Shown here one piece after another: positions 1 to 7,558 of a stretch of DNA of 29,428 nt. The stretch lies in contig DIST01000011.1 of the NCBI GenBank assembly GCA_002421645.1, positions 1 to 29,428 on the forward strand, in the 5' to 3' direction. Position 1 is the first letter of the stretch; the number at the start of each line of letters is the position of its first letter. The stretch is from Flavobacterium sp. UBA6203 (GTDB lineage: Bacteria; Bacteroidota; Bacteroidia; Flavobacteriales; Flavobacteriaceae). Below the pieces are notes generated by a model. That model was not told where the DNA came from. It ran no database searches and saw only the letters and a list, made by a program, of their open reading frames with translations. Both the position numbers and the translations under genes were made by a program.

Positions 1-2
1 GA

Positions 3-374
3 AATGGTATTTTTATTATTCCAAACAACCAAGAAGACAGCATTCGATTTGTACCGATTTCACTTCCAACATTAGATGACATCGAAACCACTTTTACTGA
101 TGCGATTTTAGTGAACGATAAAATTTATTTCTTAGCTTGCGCCGAAAACACCGAATCTACCTATGAAGATGGTGAAGTTTTAGGAACCATTTTAGGCGTT
201 ATGCATGCACCAACATTTGAAATTATTGATGTACAATTATTATCGGAACATCAGAAATTTGAAGGTATTACGCTTTACAAGGAATCAGAAACCGAATTAG
301 AATTTTTATTGTGCGAAGACAATGATACGGAGACTTTAGAAACTATAATTTACCAATTAACGTCGAAGAAATAA
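3..374 (+). CDS. C-terminal part of an unrecognised protein (5' end outside window)
   Basis: The reading frame is open from the first bases of the window to the TAA at 372-374, so only the last ~123 residues are visible. A GTG at 111 could be read as a start, but the open frame upstream encodes ordinary protein-like sequence (NGIFIIPNNQEDSIRFVP), so this is a truncated gene rather than an 87-residue one. The segment is acidic and alternates short hydrophobic strands with loops (ILVNDKIYFLACAEN, EFLLCEDND), which would suit a beta-propeller or other all-beta fold. It faintly recalls the DUF6929 family, but I cannot confirm that. No catalytic motif, signal or membrane segment is visible in the part present. 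No hairpin terminator follows the stop; the sigma factor begins 66 bases later on the same strand. Confidence 0.75.
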   Translation, partial: NGIFIIPNNQEDSIRFVPISLPTLDDIETTFTDAILVNDKIYFLACAENTESTYEDGEVLGTILGVMHAPTFEIIDVQLLSEHQKFEGITLYKESETELEFLLCEDNDTETLETIIYQLTSKK

Positions 375-440
375 TTTTTTTTACTCCCTTCCCAACCTTT
401 TACAAACTTTTATGCTCTATATAAAAAAGCAAGTTTACCA

Positions 441-974
441 ATGGATGTAAAACACATACAAGGCTGCCGAAAACAACACCGTGAAGCACAACGCATGGTG
501 TATGAAATTATGGCGCCAAAACTCTATCGTTTGTGTAAACGGTATTTAAAAAAGGAGGAAGAAATTGAAGAAGTATTGGCCGATGCTTTTTTTACCCTAT
601 TTACAAAAATAGATCAACTAAAAGAAGATTTGGCTTTTGAAGCTTGGGCGCGAAAAATAACGGTGAACAATTGTCTGTTACAAATTAAAAAGAACATCAA
701 CTTTAATTTGTATTTGGAAGATGTGAGCTACAATTCGCAACCTTTAGCAGATGAAGTTACCGATTTAGAAGAAGAAGATTTGCTCAATTTACTGAATTAT
801 ATTCCCGATGGATGCCAAACGATTTTTAATTTGTTTGTGATTGAAGGCTATTCGCACAAAGAAATTGCAGAACAACTTGGCATTAGTGAAGGAACATCGA
901 AATCGCAATTAAATGCAGCGAAAAGTAAATTAAAAGAATTGGTAAGAACTTTTTATTATCAAAAAGCAAAATAG
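441..974 (+). CDS. ECF-type RNA polymerase sigma-70 factor
   Basis: At 177 residues this has the size and layout of an ECF sigma factor. Region 2 lies at about residues 10-85 (RMVYEIMAPKLYRLCKRYL, then DAFFTLFTKI and the aromatic/basic FEAWARKITVNNCL stretch used for promoter melting). Region 4 lies at about 115-170, with the -35-recognition helix-turn-helix in GYSHKEIAEQLGISEGTSKS. The acidic linker (DEVTDLEEEDLL) is typical of Bacteroidetes members. It would direct core RNA polymerase to a small regulon. The next gene starts 2 bases after its stop and encodes a membrane-anchored protein in the position of an anti-sigma factor, so the two are probably co-transcribed and functionally paired. 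The start at 441 is the first in-frame ATG with good homology-like sequence after it. No Shine-Dalgarno site is evident, as usual in this phylum. The regulon cannot be deduced from this window. Confidence 0.93.
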   Translation: MDVKHIQGCRKQHREAQRMVYEIMAPKLYRLCKRYLKKEEEIEEVLADAFFTLFTKIDQLKEDLAFEAWARKITVNNCLLQIKKNINFNLYLEDVSYNSQPLADEVTDLEEEDLLNLLNYIPDGCQTIFNLFVIEGYSHKEIAEQLGISEGTSKSQLNAAKSKLKELVRTFYYQKAK

Positions 975-976
975 TC

Positions 977-1870
977 ATGGGAACAGAAGAAAAATTATAT
1001 AAAAAAATACAACAAGCTGCCGAAAACGCCGAGCAAAAAGACTTTCCAGGAATGGAGAAGATTTGGGCACGCGTGGAAGACAAAATGGAAACGCAAACAC
1101 TTCAAAAGGAGAAACATTTGTGGAAAAAATTAGCAGTAGCAGCTTCGATAGTTTTAGTAGGAACATTAACTTTTTTCTTACTGCAAGAAAAAGAAAATGT
1201 AATTGTTCCAGAAAATACAGTTACTACTATTGATTCATCAAAAAAAACGATTCCAACACCTGAAACAGCGAATGGATTGGTAAACACAACTCCAGAAATT
1301 AAAAAAGATGCGGAACAAATTTTACAACAACAAATCGTAATTCAGAACAACATTGTAATTAACGATACCATCAATTACAAATCGAAAAAAGAAGTTATGA
1401 TTCCGGTTCCAATTGCTATGGAAGAAGTTCAAGAAATGGCAAAAACGAGTTTGGTTCCAACCTATAACAATAATATTTCGAATTCAGCTTCAATAAATAA
1501 TTCAGGCTATTTAGCTAAAGGAAAGCGTTATGATGTTACAATGAAATCGGCAGAGACAACTCAGGAAAAAGACAAAAAAGAACCAAATGATGATTTACTA
1601 CTTATTGACGGAAAATTAAGTAAAAAATCGCTAAATAATTTAAATCCAGAAGAAATTGAATCGGTGGTAGAATTGAAAGAACCAATTTATTATATAAATG
1701 GTGTTGAATATTCCGAAGAGTCACTTTTGGGAGAAAATCCTACGAGTCCGTATGCGCCATTGAGTAAGCAAAAAATTGATACCATCGTTATTTTAGAACC
1801 TGAAAGAGCTATTCCGATTTATGGTGAAAAAGGAAAAAAAGGAGTTGTGATTATTACAATCAAGAAATAG
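977..1870 (+). CDS. membrane-anchored anti-sigma-like protein with C-terminal plug-like module
   Basis: The 297-residue product has a short cytoplasmic N-terminus (about residues 1-48, with KIWARVEDKM). One membrane helix follows at about 50-68 (LAVAASIVLVGTLTFFLL), then a long low-complexity periplasmic part rich in N, Q, K and T. At about residues 235-297 is a compact module ending IPIYGEKGKKGVVIITIKK. That ending resembles the plug domain of TonB-dependent receptors, which typically reads ...ALYG..AANGVVLITTK. The gene starts 2 bases after the sigma gene, and sigma/single-pass membrane partner is the standard anti-sigma arrangement, so I infer that it holds the sigma factor at the membrane. 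No classical zinc anti-sigma (ZAS) HxxxCxxC motif is seen, so the sigma-binding mode is unknown. The same module recurs at the N-terminus of the next gene, 41 bases downstream. Confidence 0.8.
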   Translation: MGTEEKLYKKIQQAAENAEQKDFPGMEKIWARVEDKMETQTLQKEKHLWKKLAVAASIVLVGTLTFFLLQEKENVIVPENTVTTIDSSKKTIPTPETANGLVNTTPEIKKDAEQILQQQIVIQNNIVINDTINYKSKKEVMIPVPIAMEEVQEMAKTSLVPTYNNNISNSASINNSGYLAKGKRYDVTMKSAETTQEKDKKEPNDDLLLIDGKLSKKSLNNLNPEEIESVVELKEPIYYINGVEYSEESLLGENPTSPYAPLSKQKIDTIVILEPERAIPIYGEKGKKGVVIITIKK

Positions 1871-1911
1871 CAAGAATAATTTTAAAAACAAATTAAAAAA
1901 AAAACAAAATA

Positions 1912-3036
1912 ATGAAATCATTAAAAATACTGCTATTTTTTCTATTTGCGATAACCACTTTTGGACAAGAAAAAGCATTCAATGAAGCACTAATTGTTGT
2001 AAACGAAAAAATTGTTTATAAAGATATTTTAGATGCATTTGATTCTAAAAACATCGAATCGGTAAAGGTTTTAAAAGATAAAGAGGCAATAGCAATCTAT
2101 GGACAAATTGGTAAAAACGGTGCCATTCTAATTACTACAAAAACTATTTCTAAACGAGAATTAAAGCAATTATATAAAAAATATTCCCTTGAAAATTCAA
2201 TAAAAAACGAAAGCGATGTTTTTAAAATTTCTGGAACAGTTTACGATTGTGAAAAACTTCCTATACCTGGAGCCTATATAAAAAATCTAAATTCAAAAGC
2301 AGAAACACAAGCCGATTTTGACGGAAAATTCTCTATTGAAGTTAAATTAAATGATATTTTAGAAATTTCATTTATAGAATTTAAATCACATAAGATAAAA
2401 ATTGAAAATAAAGAGAATCTTGTAGTTAATCTCAAATCAGATCAGCATATTATATTAGAAAAACCAGTCATATATCTTTATCCAACAGAAAAAACTGCTC
2501 TTGATATTAAATTGGATGTAAAAGGAAAATTACTAACAACATTCCCAAAATACGATAAAAATTGGGAAGTAATTGCAGAGCCAAACGGACAAATTTTTGA
2601 TAAAAAAACCAATCGTTATTACAGTTCATTATTTTGGGATGGAACTATTGACTTTCCAGAAGAACATTATAAATATAACGATGGCTTCATTGTTCCAAAA
2701 GAAAAGTTAACAGAATTTTTCATCGAAAAGCTTGAAAATATTGGTTTAAACAATCAAGAAACAAATGACTTCATACAATATTGGTTGCCTGTCTTAGAAC
2801 GTAATAAATATAACTTTATTCATTTCTTAATAAATGAAAAATGTAGTGAAATTGCCACTTTAAATGTAAATCCTAAACCAGAAACTAGTATCAGAATTTA
2901 TGTGGAATTTTATGGTTTAGAGAATTTTAAAAATATTAACGAGCAACAACTACCTAAAACCAATCGAAGAGGTTTTACTCTTGTCGAATGGGGAGGTTCA
3001 GATGTTTCATCAAAAATTAAAAACAATGAACTATAA
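1912..3036 (+). CDS. secreted protein: plug-like module, carboxypeptidase-regulatory-like domain, KPVIYLYP domain
   Basis: 374 residues with a Sec signal peptide (MKSLKILLFFLFAITTFGQ). Three modules follow. About residues 25-75 form a plug-like unit (SVKVLKDKEAIAIYG... GAILITTK). About 103-180 form a carboxypeptidase-regulatory-like beta-sandwich (ISGTVYDCEKLPIPGAYI), a domain usually found at the N-terminus of SusC-type receptors. About 183-374 form a domain opening with EKPVIYLYPTEKT, which occurs in scattered bacterial secreted proteins and whose function I do not know. There is no beta-barrel, so it is not a transporter despite the receptor-derived modules. It probably sits in the periplasm or at the surface. 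It shares its first module with the upstream anti-sigma-like protein, so a sensing or partner role is plausible but unproven. Its end overlaps the next start by 11 bases. Confidence 0.82.
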   Translation: MKSLKILLFFLFAITTFGQEKAFNEALIVVNEKIVYKDILDAFDSKNIESVKVLKDKEAIAIYGQIGKNGAILITTKTISKRELKQLYKKYSLENSIKNESDVFKISGTVYDCEKLPIPGAYIKNLNSKAETQADFDGKFSIEVKLNDILEISFIEFKSHKIKIENKENLVVNLKSDQHIILEKPVIYLYPTEKTALDIKLDVKGKLLTTFPKYDKNWEVIAEPNGQIFDKKTNRYYSSLFWDGTIDFPEEHYKYNDGFIVPKEKLTEFFIEKLENIGLNNQETNDFIQYWLPVLERNKYNFIHFLINEKCSEIATLNVNPKPETSIRIYVEFYGLENFKNINEQQLPKTNRRGFTLVEWGGSDVSSKIKNNEL

Positions 3037-3367
3037 ACAAATTATCATAATTTTTTTATTCAGTTTTACTCTTCAAGCACAAGAGAAAAAGCAAAACGAC
3101 ACGATTAAAATCGAAATCAATTCGAATACTAAAACGATTTATGTATTGGGCGGAATTGCATCTGTAATTACCAAAGAAGATTTGGCTTTTGCGAAGAAAT
3201 ACAATGTAAAATTCCATGATTTTGGTTGCATCGCTCCAACTAATTTTGAGGAATATGAAACTAAAAATGAATTGGTTTTTAATTTTTTGAATAAAACCTA
3301 TGGAATGCAATGGCAAAAAGAAATCAAGCCAAGTGTTTTAGGTTTTGAGAAATGGAAGAAGAAATAA
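3026..3367 (+). CDS. small secreted protein of unknown function
   Basis: I place the start at the ATG at 3026, giving 113 residues that begin with a clear signal peptide (MNYKQIIIIFLFSFTLQAQ). An earlier in-frame ATG at 2981 would put charged residues ahead of the signal and lie inside the preceding gene. The chosen start overlaps the end of the upstream gene by 11 bases (ATGAACTATAA), suggesting translational coupling. The mature part has a conserved-looking core (TIYVLGGIASVITKEDLAFAKKYNVKFHDFGCIAP) and a C-terminal FEKWKKK. I do not recognise a named family; similar short FEKW/FEKL-ending proteins occur in flavobacteria as hypotheticals. The stop codon is only one base from the stop of the convergent histidine kinase gene, so the two transcripts must overlap at their 3' ends. 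Confidence 0.75.
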   Translation: MNYKQIIIIFLFSFTLQAQEKKQNDTIKIEINSNTKTIYVLGGIASVITKEDLAFAKKYNVKFHDFGCIAPTNFEEYETKNELVFNFLNKTYGMQWQKEIKPSVLGFEKWKKK

Positions 3368-3368
3368 C

Positions 3369-5555
3369 TTAAATATATCTCGAAATTACATTTTCTAAAT
3401 CGGCATATTCAAATGGTTTTACCAAAACATCGGTAAGGCCATTTTTCTTATCTAGAATTTCTTTTAGAATATTTTCTTTGTCAGAAGCGGTTAACGCAAT
3501 AATCGGCGTTTTAATTCCAAGATTTCTAATTTTGATTGAAGCTTCAATTCCGTTCATAACTGGCATATTGATATCCATCAGAATTACATCAAATTTATTC
3601 TCTTCAACGAGTAATAAAGCTTCCAAACCATTTTCTGCTATTTGGAAGTTGTGACCATTTTTCTCCAAGAGTTTTTGGGTCACCATTTGATTGATTTTAT
3701 TGTCTTCCACTACCAAAATATTCAAATGCTTCAACTTATCGTGTGAATGGGTTTTCAATTGGTTTGAAACTTCAATTTCATCTGCAGGTATATGAGGAAA
3801 TAAAACCGTAAATTTACTTCCTTCTCTAATTTCACTTTCAACAGAAATACTTCCTTTAAAAAGTTCTACTAATCGTTTCACAATAGACAACCCAAGTCCG
3901 GTTCCTTTGTACTGTTCTTGCAAATTGACATCTACTTGCACAAATTTTTCAAAAATTTTATCCAAATATTCTTTAGGTATTCCGATTCCAGTATCTTTTA
4001 CCTCTAATTTCAAAAAAACATTATTATCCTTATTTTCCAAGGATAAACTAAGTGTAACTTTTCCTTTTTTGGTAAACTTTAAAGCATTGCTAACTCAGTT
4101 GATTAAAATTTGGGAGAATCGAGTTAAATCGGTTTTAATAAATTGAGGAACATCATCTGCAATTGAAACAATAATTTCATTTTTGTTTGACTTTGCTATG
4201 ACATTCATAGATTCTTTTATGTGACCAATTTCTTCTCTAATATTGATATTTTCATAATTGAATTCAATATTATTATCTTCAATTTTATAAACGTTTAAAA
4301 CATCATTAATTAAAGTTAAAAGATATTGTGAAGAAAACTTCAAAGCGTTAAAATAGGGACTCTTTTTAATTTCTTTGTGTTCGCTTTCTAAAATTTCAGC
4401 CATACCAATTACACCATACAAAGGGGTTCTTAGTTCATGACTCACATTAGATAAAAATTGTGTTTTTAATCGAGTTGCTTCTTCTGATTTTTCTCTAGCC
4501 ACTTGTAACTGAAAGTTATAATCCGATAGCTTTTTACTTAAAGTTCTATAGTTTACAAACCCTTTAAAAATAAAAATTAAAAATATTATTACAAAACCAA
4601 GAAACCACAGTACTACTTTATTAAAACGATTTGCAGCCTTCATTTTTTGATGCTGAATTTTTTTCTCAGTTTCAATTTGTTGCACCTTATATTTGTATTC
4701 AAGTGCCTCAATGTCTCCGCCAGCCATTTTTATTTCGATATTCCTTTCTTTACTAAAAAGTTCATCTTGAAGTTGGTCGTGTTTTTCTAAATAATAAAGC
4801 GCTTTTTCTGTTTTATTATACTTTTTATAAAATCTATACACCATTGCATAAATATCCATTTGATGCGATTTATGATATTCGATATCTTGATATTTAAAAT
4901 CGGAAACACATTTTAAATAATTCTTTTCGGCATTCACAAGATCATTCCGCATTTCATAGTAATAAGCCATCAACGAATAATACGACATTCCCATTTCGTA
5001 ATCGTTGTTATTCATTTTTTTTTCTACTAATTGCAAATAATATTTACCTTTATCTAGTTCATTCAACTCCAAATAAACATCGGCTAAATTAATTTCTGCA
5101 AAAGCAATATCCCTTGGTGTATCTAACTTTTTAGATAATTCATATGACTTTTGATAATAATAAAGTCCTTTATTGGAATCTTTTAGCCTGAAATAATAAA
5201 GATTTCCAATGTTGTTATAAAGATAATTCTCAATGGTATCATTCTTTGCTAATTTGGCATAAGAAACTCCAGAATTATAATATTGAATAGACTTTTTTAA
5301 ATCGCCAAATTCTTCGAAATTTAACCCGATGATATTGTAAGAAGCCGCAGCCATATCATATTTATTCTGCTTTAAAGCGTATTCTAAAAGTTGTTGAGAA
5401 TACAATAACGATTCGCTACATTTCAAATCGTTTAGTCCTTTTAACGCTTTATCGTATAAACCTCTTGCATACTTATCTTTATACCCAATTCCTTGCCCAA
5501 AGGAAAGTTGAAAAGAAAACAGTATCCAAAAAATTACTACTACTTTTTTAAACAT
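3369..5555 (-). pseudogene. TPR hybrid histidine kinase interrupted by an in-frame TGA
   Basis: Read across the stop, this is one ~728-residue hybrid kinase. It has a signal peptide (residues 1-21) and tetratricopeptide-like helical repeats (~35-270). A coiled segment and a membrane helix follow (~314-332, VVLWFLGFVIIFLIFIFKG). HisKA carries the phospho-accepting His373 in SNVSHELRTPLYG. After it come HATPase_c (DTGIGIP, GTGLGLSIVKR) and a C-terminal receiver (VVEDNKINQ, acceptor Asp in LMDINMP, conserved VKPFEY). A TGA at 4097-4095 falls exactly in the N box: ...QILIN-stop-VSNALKFT, where relatives have Leu. The frame is unchanged on both sides, so one base change (TTA or TTG to TGA) explains it. 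As read, the product stops at residue 486 without an ATP site; the 223-residue downstream frame (3369-4040) lacks the His. It could be a recent pseudogene or a sequencing error. A good promoter lies upstream. Confidence 0.88.
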
Positions 5556-5616
5556 TTCTAAACAAAAGGAATTTGTTAATTTTAAGCTAATCTCAATAAA
5601 TTAATAGGCAAGCATA

Positions 5617-5646
5617 CAAATTTAAAATTTTTATCGACTTGACCAA
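5617..5646 (-). promoter_or_regulatory. Bacteroidetes-type promoter for the hybrid histidine kinase
   Basis: On the minus strand TTG (5646-5644) is followed by 19 bases and then TAAATTTG (5624-5617). This matches the TTG / TAnnTTTG pattern known for Flavobacterium promoters. Transcription would begin near 5610, leaving a leader of about 55 bases before the start at 5555. Confidence 0.6.
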
Positions 5647-5703
5647 GAAATATGTCAGAATATTAATAAAAATATAAACTAAAACCGATGCATTTAAAAC
5701 AAA

Positions 5704-5724
5704 AAAGCTCCTATTAGGAGCTTT
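5704..5724 (-). terminator. intrinsic terminator after the ABC-F gene
   Basis: An 8-bp perfect stem (AAAGCTCC / GGAGCTTT) with a 5-base loop, followed on the minus strand by T6-G-T4. It lies about 20 bases past the ABC-F stop at 5745 and separates that gene from the histidine kinase. Confidence 0.85.
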
Positions 5725-5744
5725 CTATTATTTATTTACGAATC

Positions 5745-7379
5745 TTATTTCTCAATTTCTTTCAAAGAATCCATTTTCTTATGAGCTAAGAATCCTTTAA
5801 TGTCTTCGAAATGTTCTTTCACACGTTTATTTCCAAATTCAAATACTTTTTCGGCTAAACCATCTAAGAAATCACGATCGTGAGATACTAAGATTAGGGT
5901 TCCATCAAAGTCACGTAAAGCATCTTTGATGATGTCTTTCGTTTTCATATCTAAGTGATTGGAAGGCTCATCAAGAATTAAAAGATTTACGGGTTCTAAC
6001 AACAATTTAATCATGGCCAAACGCGTTTTTTCTCCTCCAGAAAGCACTTTCACTTTCTTTTGAATATCATCACCTTGAAACATAAAGGCACCCAAAATAT
6101 TTTTAATTTGTGTTCGAACATCGCCAACAGCAATTCTATCAATCGTTTCAAAAATAGTCGCATTTTCATCTAATTGTGCGGCTTGATTTTGAGCAAAATA
6201 GCCAATTTGTGCATTGTGACCAATTTCTACAGAACCACCATTAATCTCAATTTCTTTCATAATGGCTTTAATCATGGTTGATTTTCCTTCACCATTTTTA
6301 CCTACGAAAGCTACTTTTTGTCCACGCTCGATAACTAAATTCGCATCTTTAAAAATTAATTTATCGCCATACGATTTTTCTAAATCCTTCACAATTACAG
6401 GGTATTGACCAGAACGAGCCGATGGTGGAAATTTCAATTTTAAAGCCGAAGTATCAATTTCATCCACTTCAATAGGAACAATTTTTTCTAACATCCTAAC
6501 TCGTGATTGTACTTGCTCGGTTTTAGAAAAAGTTCCTCTAAAACGTTCAATAAAAGCTTGATTATCTGCAATGAATTTTTGTTGCTCTTCGTATGCTTTT
6601 TGTTGGTGAACGCGTCTATCTTTTCGCAATTCTAAATAATGAGAATATTTAGCTTTGTAATCGTAAATTCTTCCCATGGTAACTTCAATCGTACGATTTG
6701 TAATGTTATCAACAAATGCTCTATCGTGCGAAATTACCATTACTGCTTTGGCTTGCGTAATCAAAAATTCTTCCAACCATTCGATACTGTCCATATCTAA
6801 GTGATTGGTTGGCTCATCTAAAAGAATTAAATCAGGTTTTGTTAACAGGATTTTTGCCAATTCAATTCGCATTCTCCAACCTCCAGAAAATTCTTTGGTT
6901 GGACGATTGAAATCTTCTCTTTCAAATCCTAATCCTTTTAATATTTTTTCAACTTCAGCTTCATAATTTACTTCTTCAATTGAATAATATTTTTCAGATA
7001 ATTCCGAAACTTTTTCAATCAATTTCATGTACTCATCACTTTCATAATCAGTACGAACAGTCAATTGCTCGTTGATTTCGTCGATTTCTTTTTTCATGTT
7101 CAACACCGAAGCAAATGCTTTTGATGTTTCTTCCATTACAGTGCAATTATCTTCCGTTAGCAAATGCTGCGGCAAATAAGCAATTACAGCATCACTTGGC
7201 GCCGAAATAACACCACGAGTTGGTTTATTTACTCCAGCAACAATTTTTAAAAGCGTAGATTTTCCTGCTCCATTTTTACCCATAAGGGCAATTTTATCCG
7301 TTTCATTAATGGCAAAAGTTACTTCGCTAAAAAGAGTGGTTCCGCCAAATTCTACGGCAATGTCGTTTACTGTAATCAT
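5745..7379 (-). CDS. ABC-F family ATPase (ribosome-associated type)
   Basis: 544 residues with two tandem ABC domains and no membrane segment, the hallmark of ABC-F proteins that act on the ribosome rather than in transport. Domain 1 has Walker A GKNGAGKST (~35-43), the signature FSGGWRMRIELAK and Walker B LILLDEPTNHLD. A linker of basic helices (~LRKDRRVHQQKAYEEQQKF) follows, as in the P-site tRNA-interaction motif region. Domain 2 has GKNGEGKST, LSGGEKTRLAM and LLILDEPSNHLD. Length and arrangement are closest to the YbiT/EttA-like housekeeping group rather than to antibiotic-resistance members, but the subgroup cannot be fixed by eye. It is a single-gene unit, closed by a terminator at 5704-5724. 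Its 5' side carries a heptamer repeat tract and faces the divergent peptidase gene. Confidence 0.93.
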   Translation of the reverse strand: MITVNDIAVEFGGTTLFSEVTFAINETDKIALMGKNGAGKSTLLKIVAGVNKPTRGVISAPSDAVIAYLPQHLLTEDNCTVMEETSKAFASVLNMKKEIDEINEQLTVRTDYESDEYMKLIEKVSELSEKYYSIEEVNYEAEVEKILKGLGFEREDFNRPTKEFSGGWRMRIELAKILLTKPDLILLDEPTNHLDMDSIEWLEEFLITQAKAVMVISHDRAFVDNITNRTIEVTMGRIYDYKAKYSHYLELRKDRRVHQQKAYEEQQKFIADNQAFIERFRGTFSKTEQVQSRVRMLEKIVPIEVDEIDTSALKLKFPPSARSGQYPVIVKDLEKSYGDKLIFKDANLVIERGQKVAFVGKNGEGKSTMIKAIMKEIEINGGSVEIGHNAQIGYFAQNQAAQLDENATIFETIDRIAVGDVRTQIKNILGAFMFQGDDIQKKVKVLSGGEKTRLAMIKLLLEPVNLLILDEPSNHLDMKTKDIIKDALRDFDGTLILVSHDRDFLDGLAEKVFEFGNKRVKEHFEDIKGFLAHKKMDSLKEIEK

Positions 7380-7383
7380 TTTT

Positions 7384-7425
7384 AAAAGTAAAAAGTTAGA
7401 AGTAAAAAGTAAAAAGTCTTTTTAC
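7384..7425. repeat. heptamer repeat tract (AAAAGTN type) with inverted end
   Basis: From 7384 to 7418 the DNA divides exactly into five 7-base units of the form A(A/G)AAGTN. Directly after it, TTTTTAC (7419-7425) is the reverse complement of GTAAAAA (7409-7415), so the tract ends in a small hairpin. It lies just 5' of the ABC-F start, between two divergent genes. It is one of four such tracts in the window. Confidence 0.7.
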
Positions 7426-7558
7426 TGAAATTTTTGAAGGTGCAAAGATAGATTTAAAAATTAGATTTTAGAATGCAACTTTTAGATTTCATAAAATATA
7501 GTTAAGTTTTAGACTTCCAATTAGAAATCGCTTATTTTTACGTTTTAAACTTCATAAA

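Noticed and set aside
111..374. GTG at 111 as the start of a complete 87-residue gene
   Set aside because: The frame is open to the window edge with protein-like sequence upstream, so the gene is truncated by the window.
2981..3025. Upstream ATG at 2981 for the small secreted protein
   Set aside because: It would place charged residues before the signal peptide and overlap the upstream gene by 56 bases.
4080..4110. Selenocysteine or programmed read-through at the kinase TGA
   Set aside because: The position is normally Leu, not Cys, and I see no obvious stem-loop immediately downstream; mutation or error is simpler.
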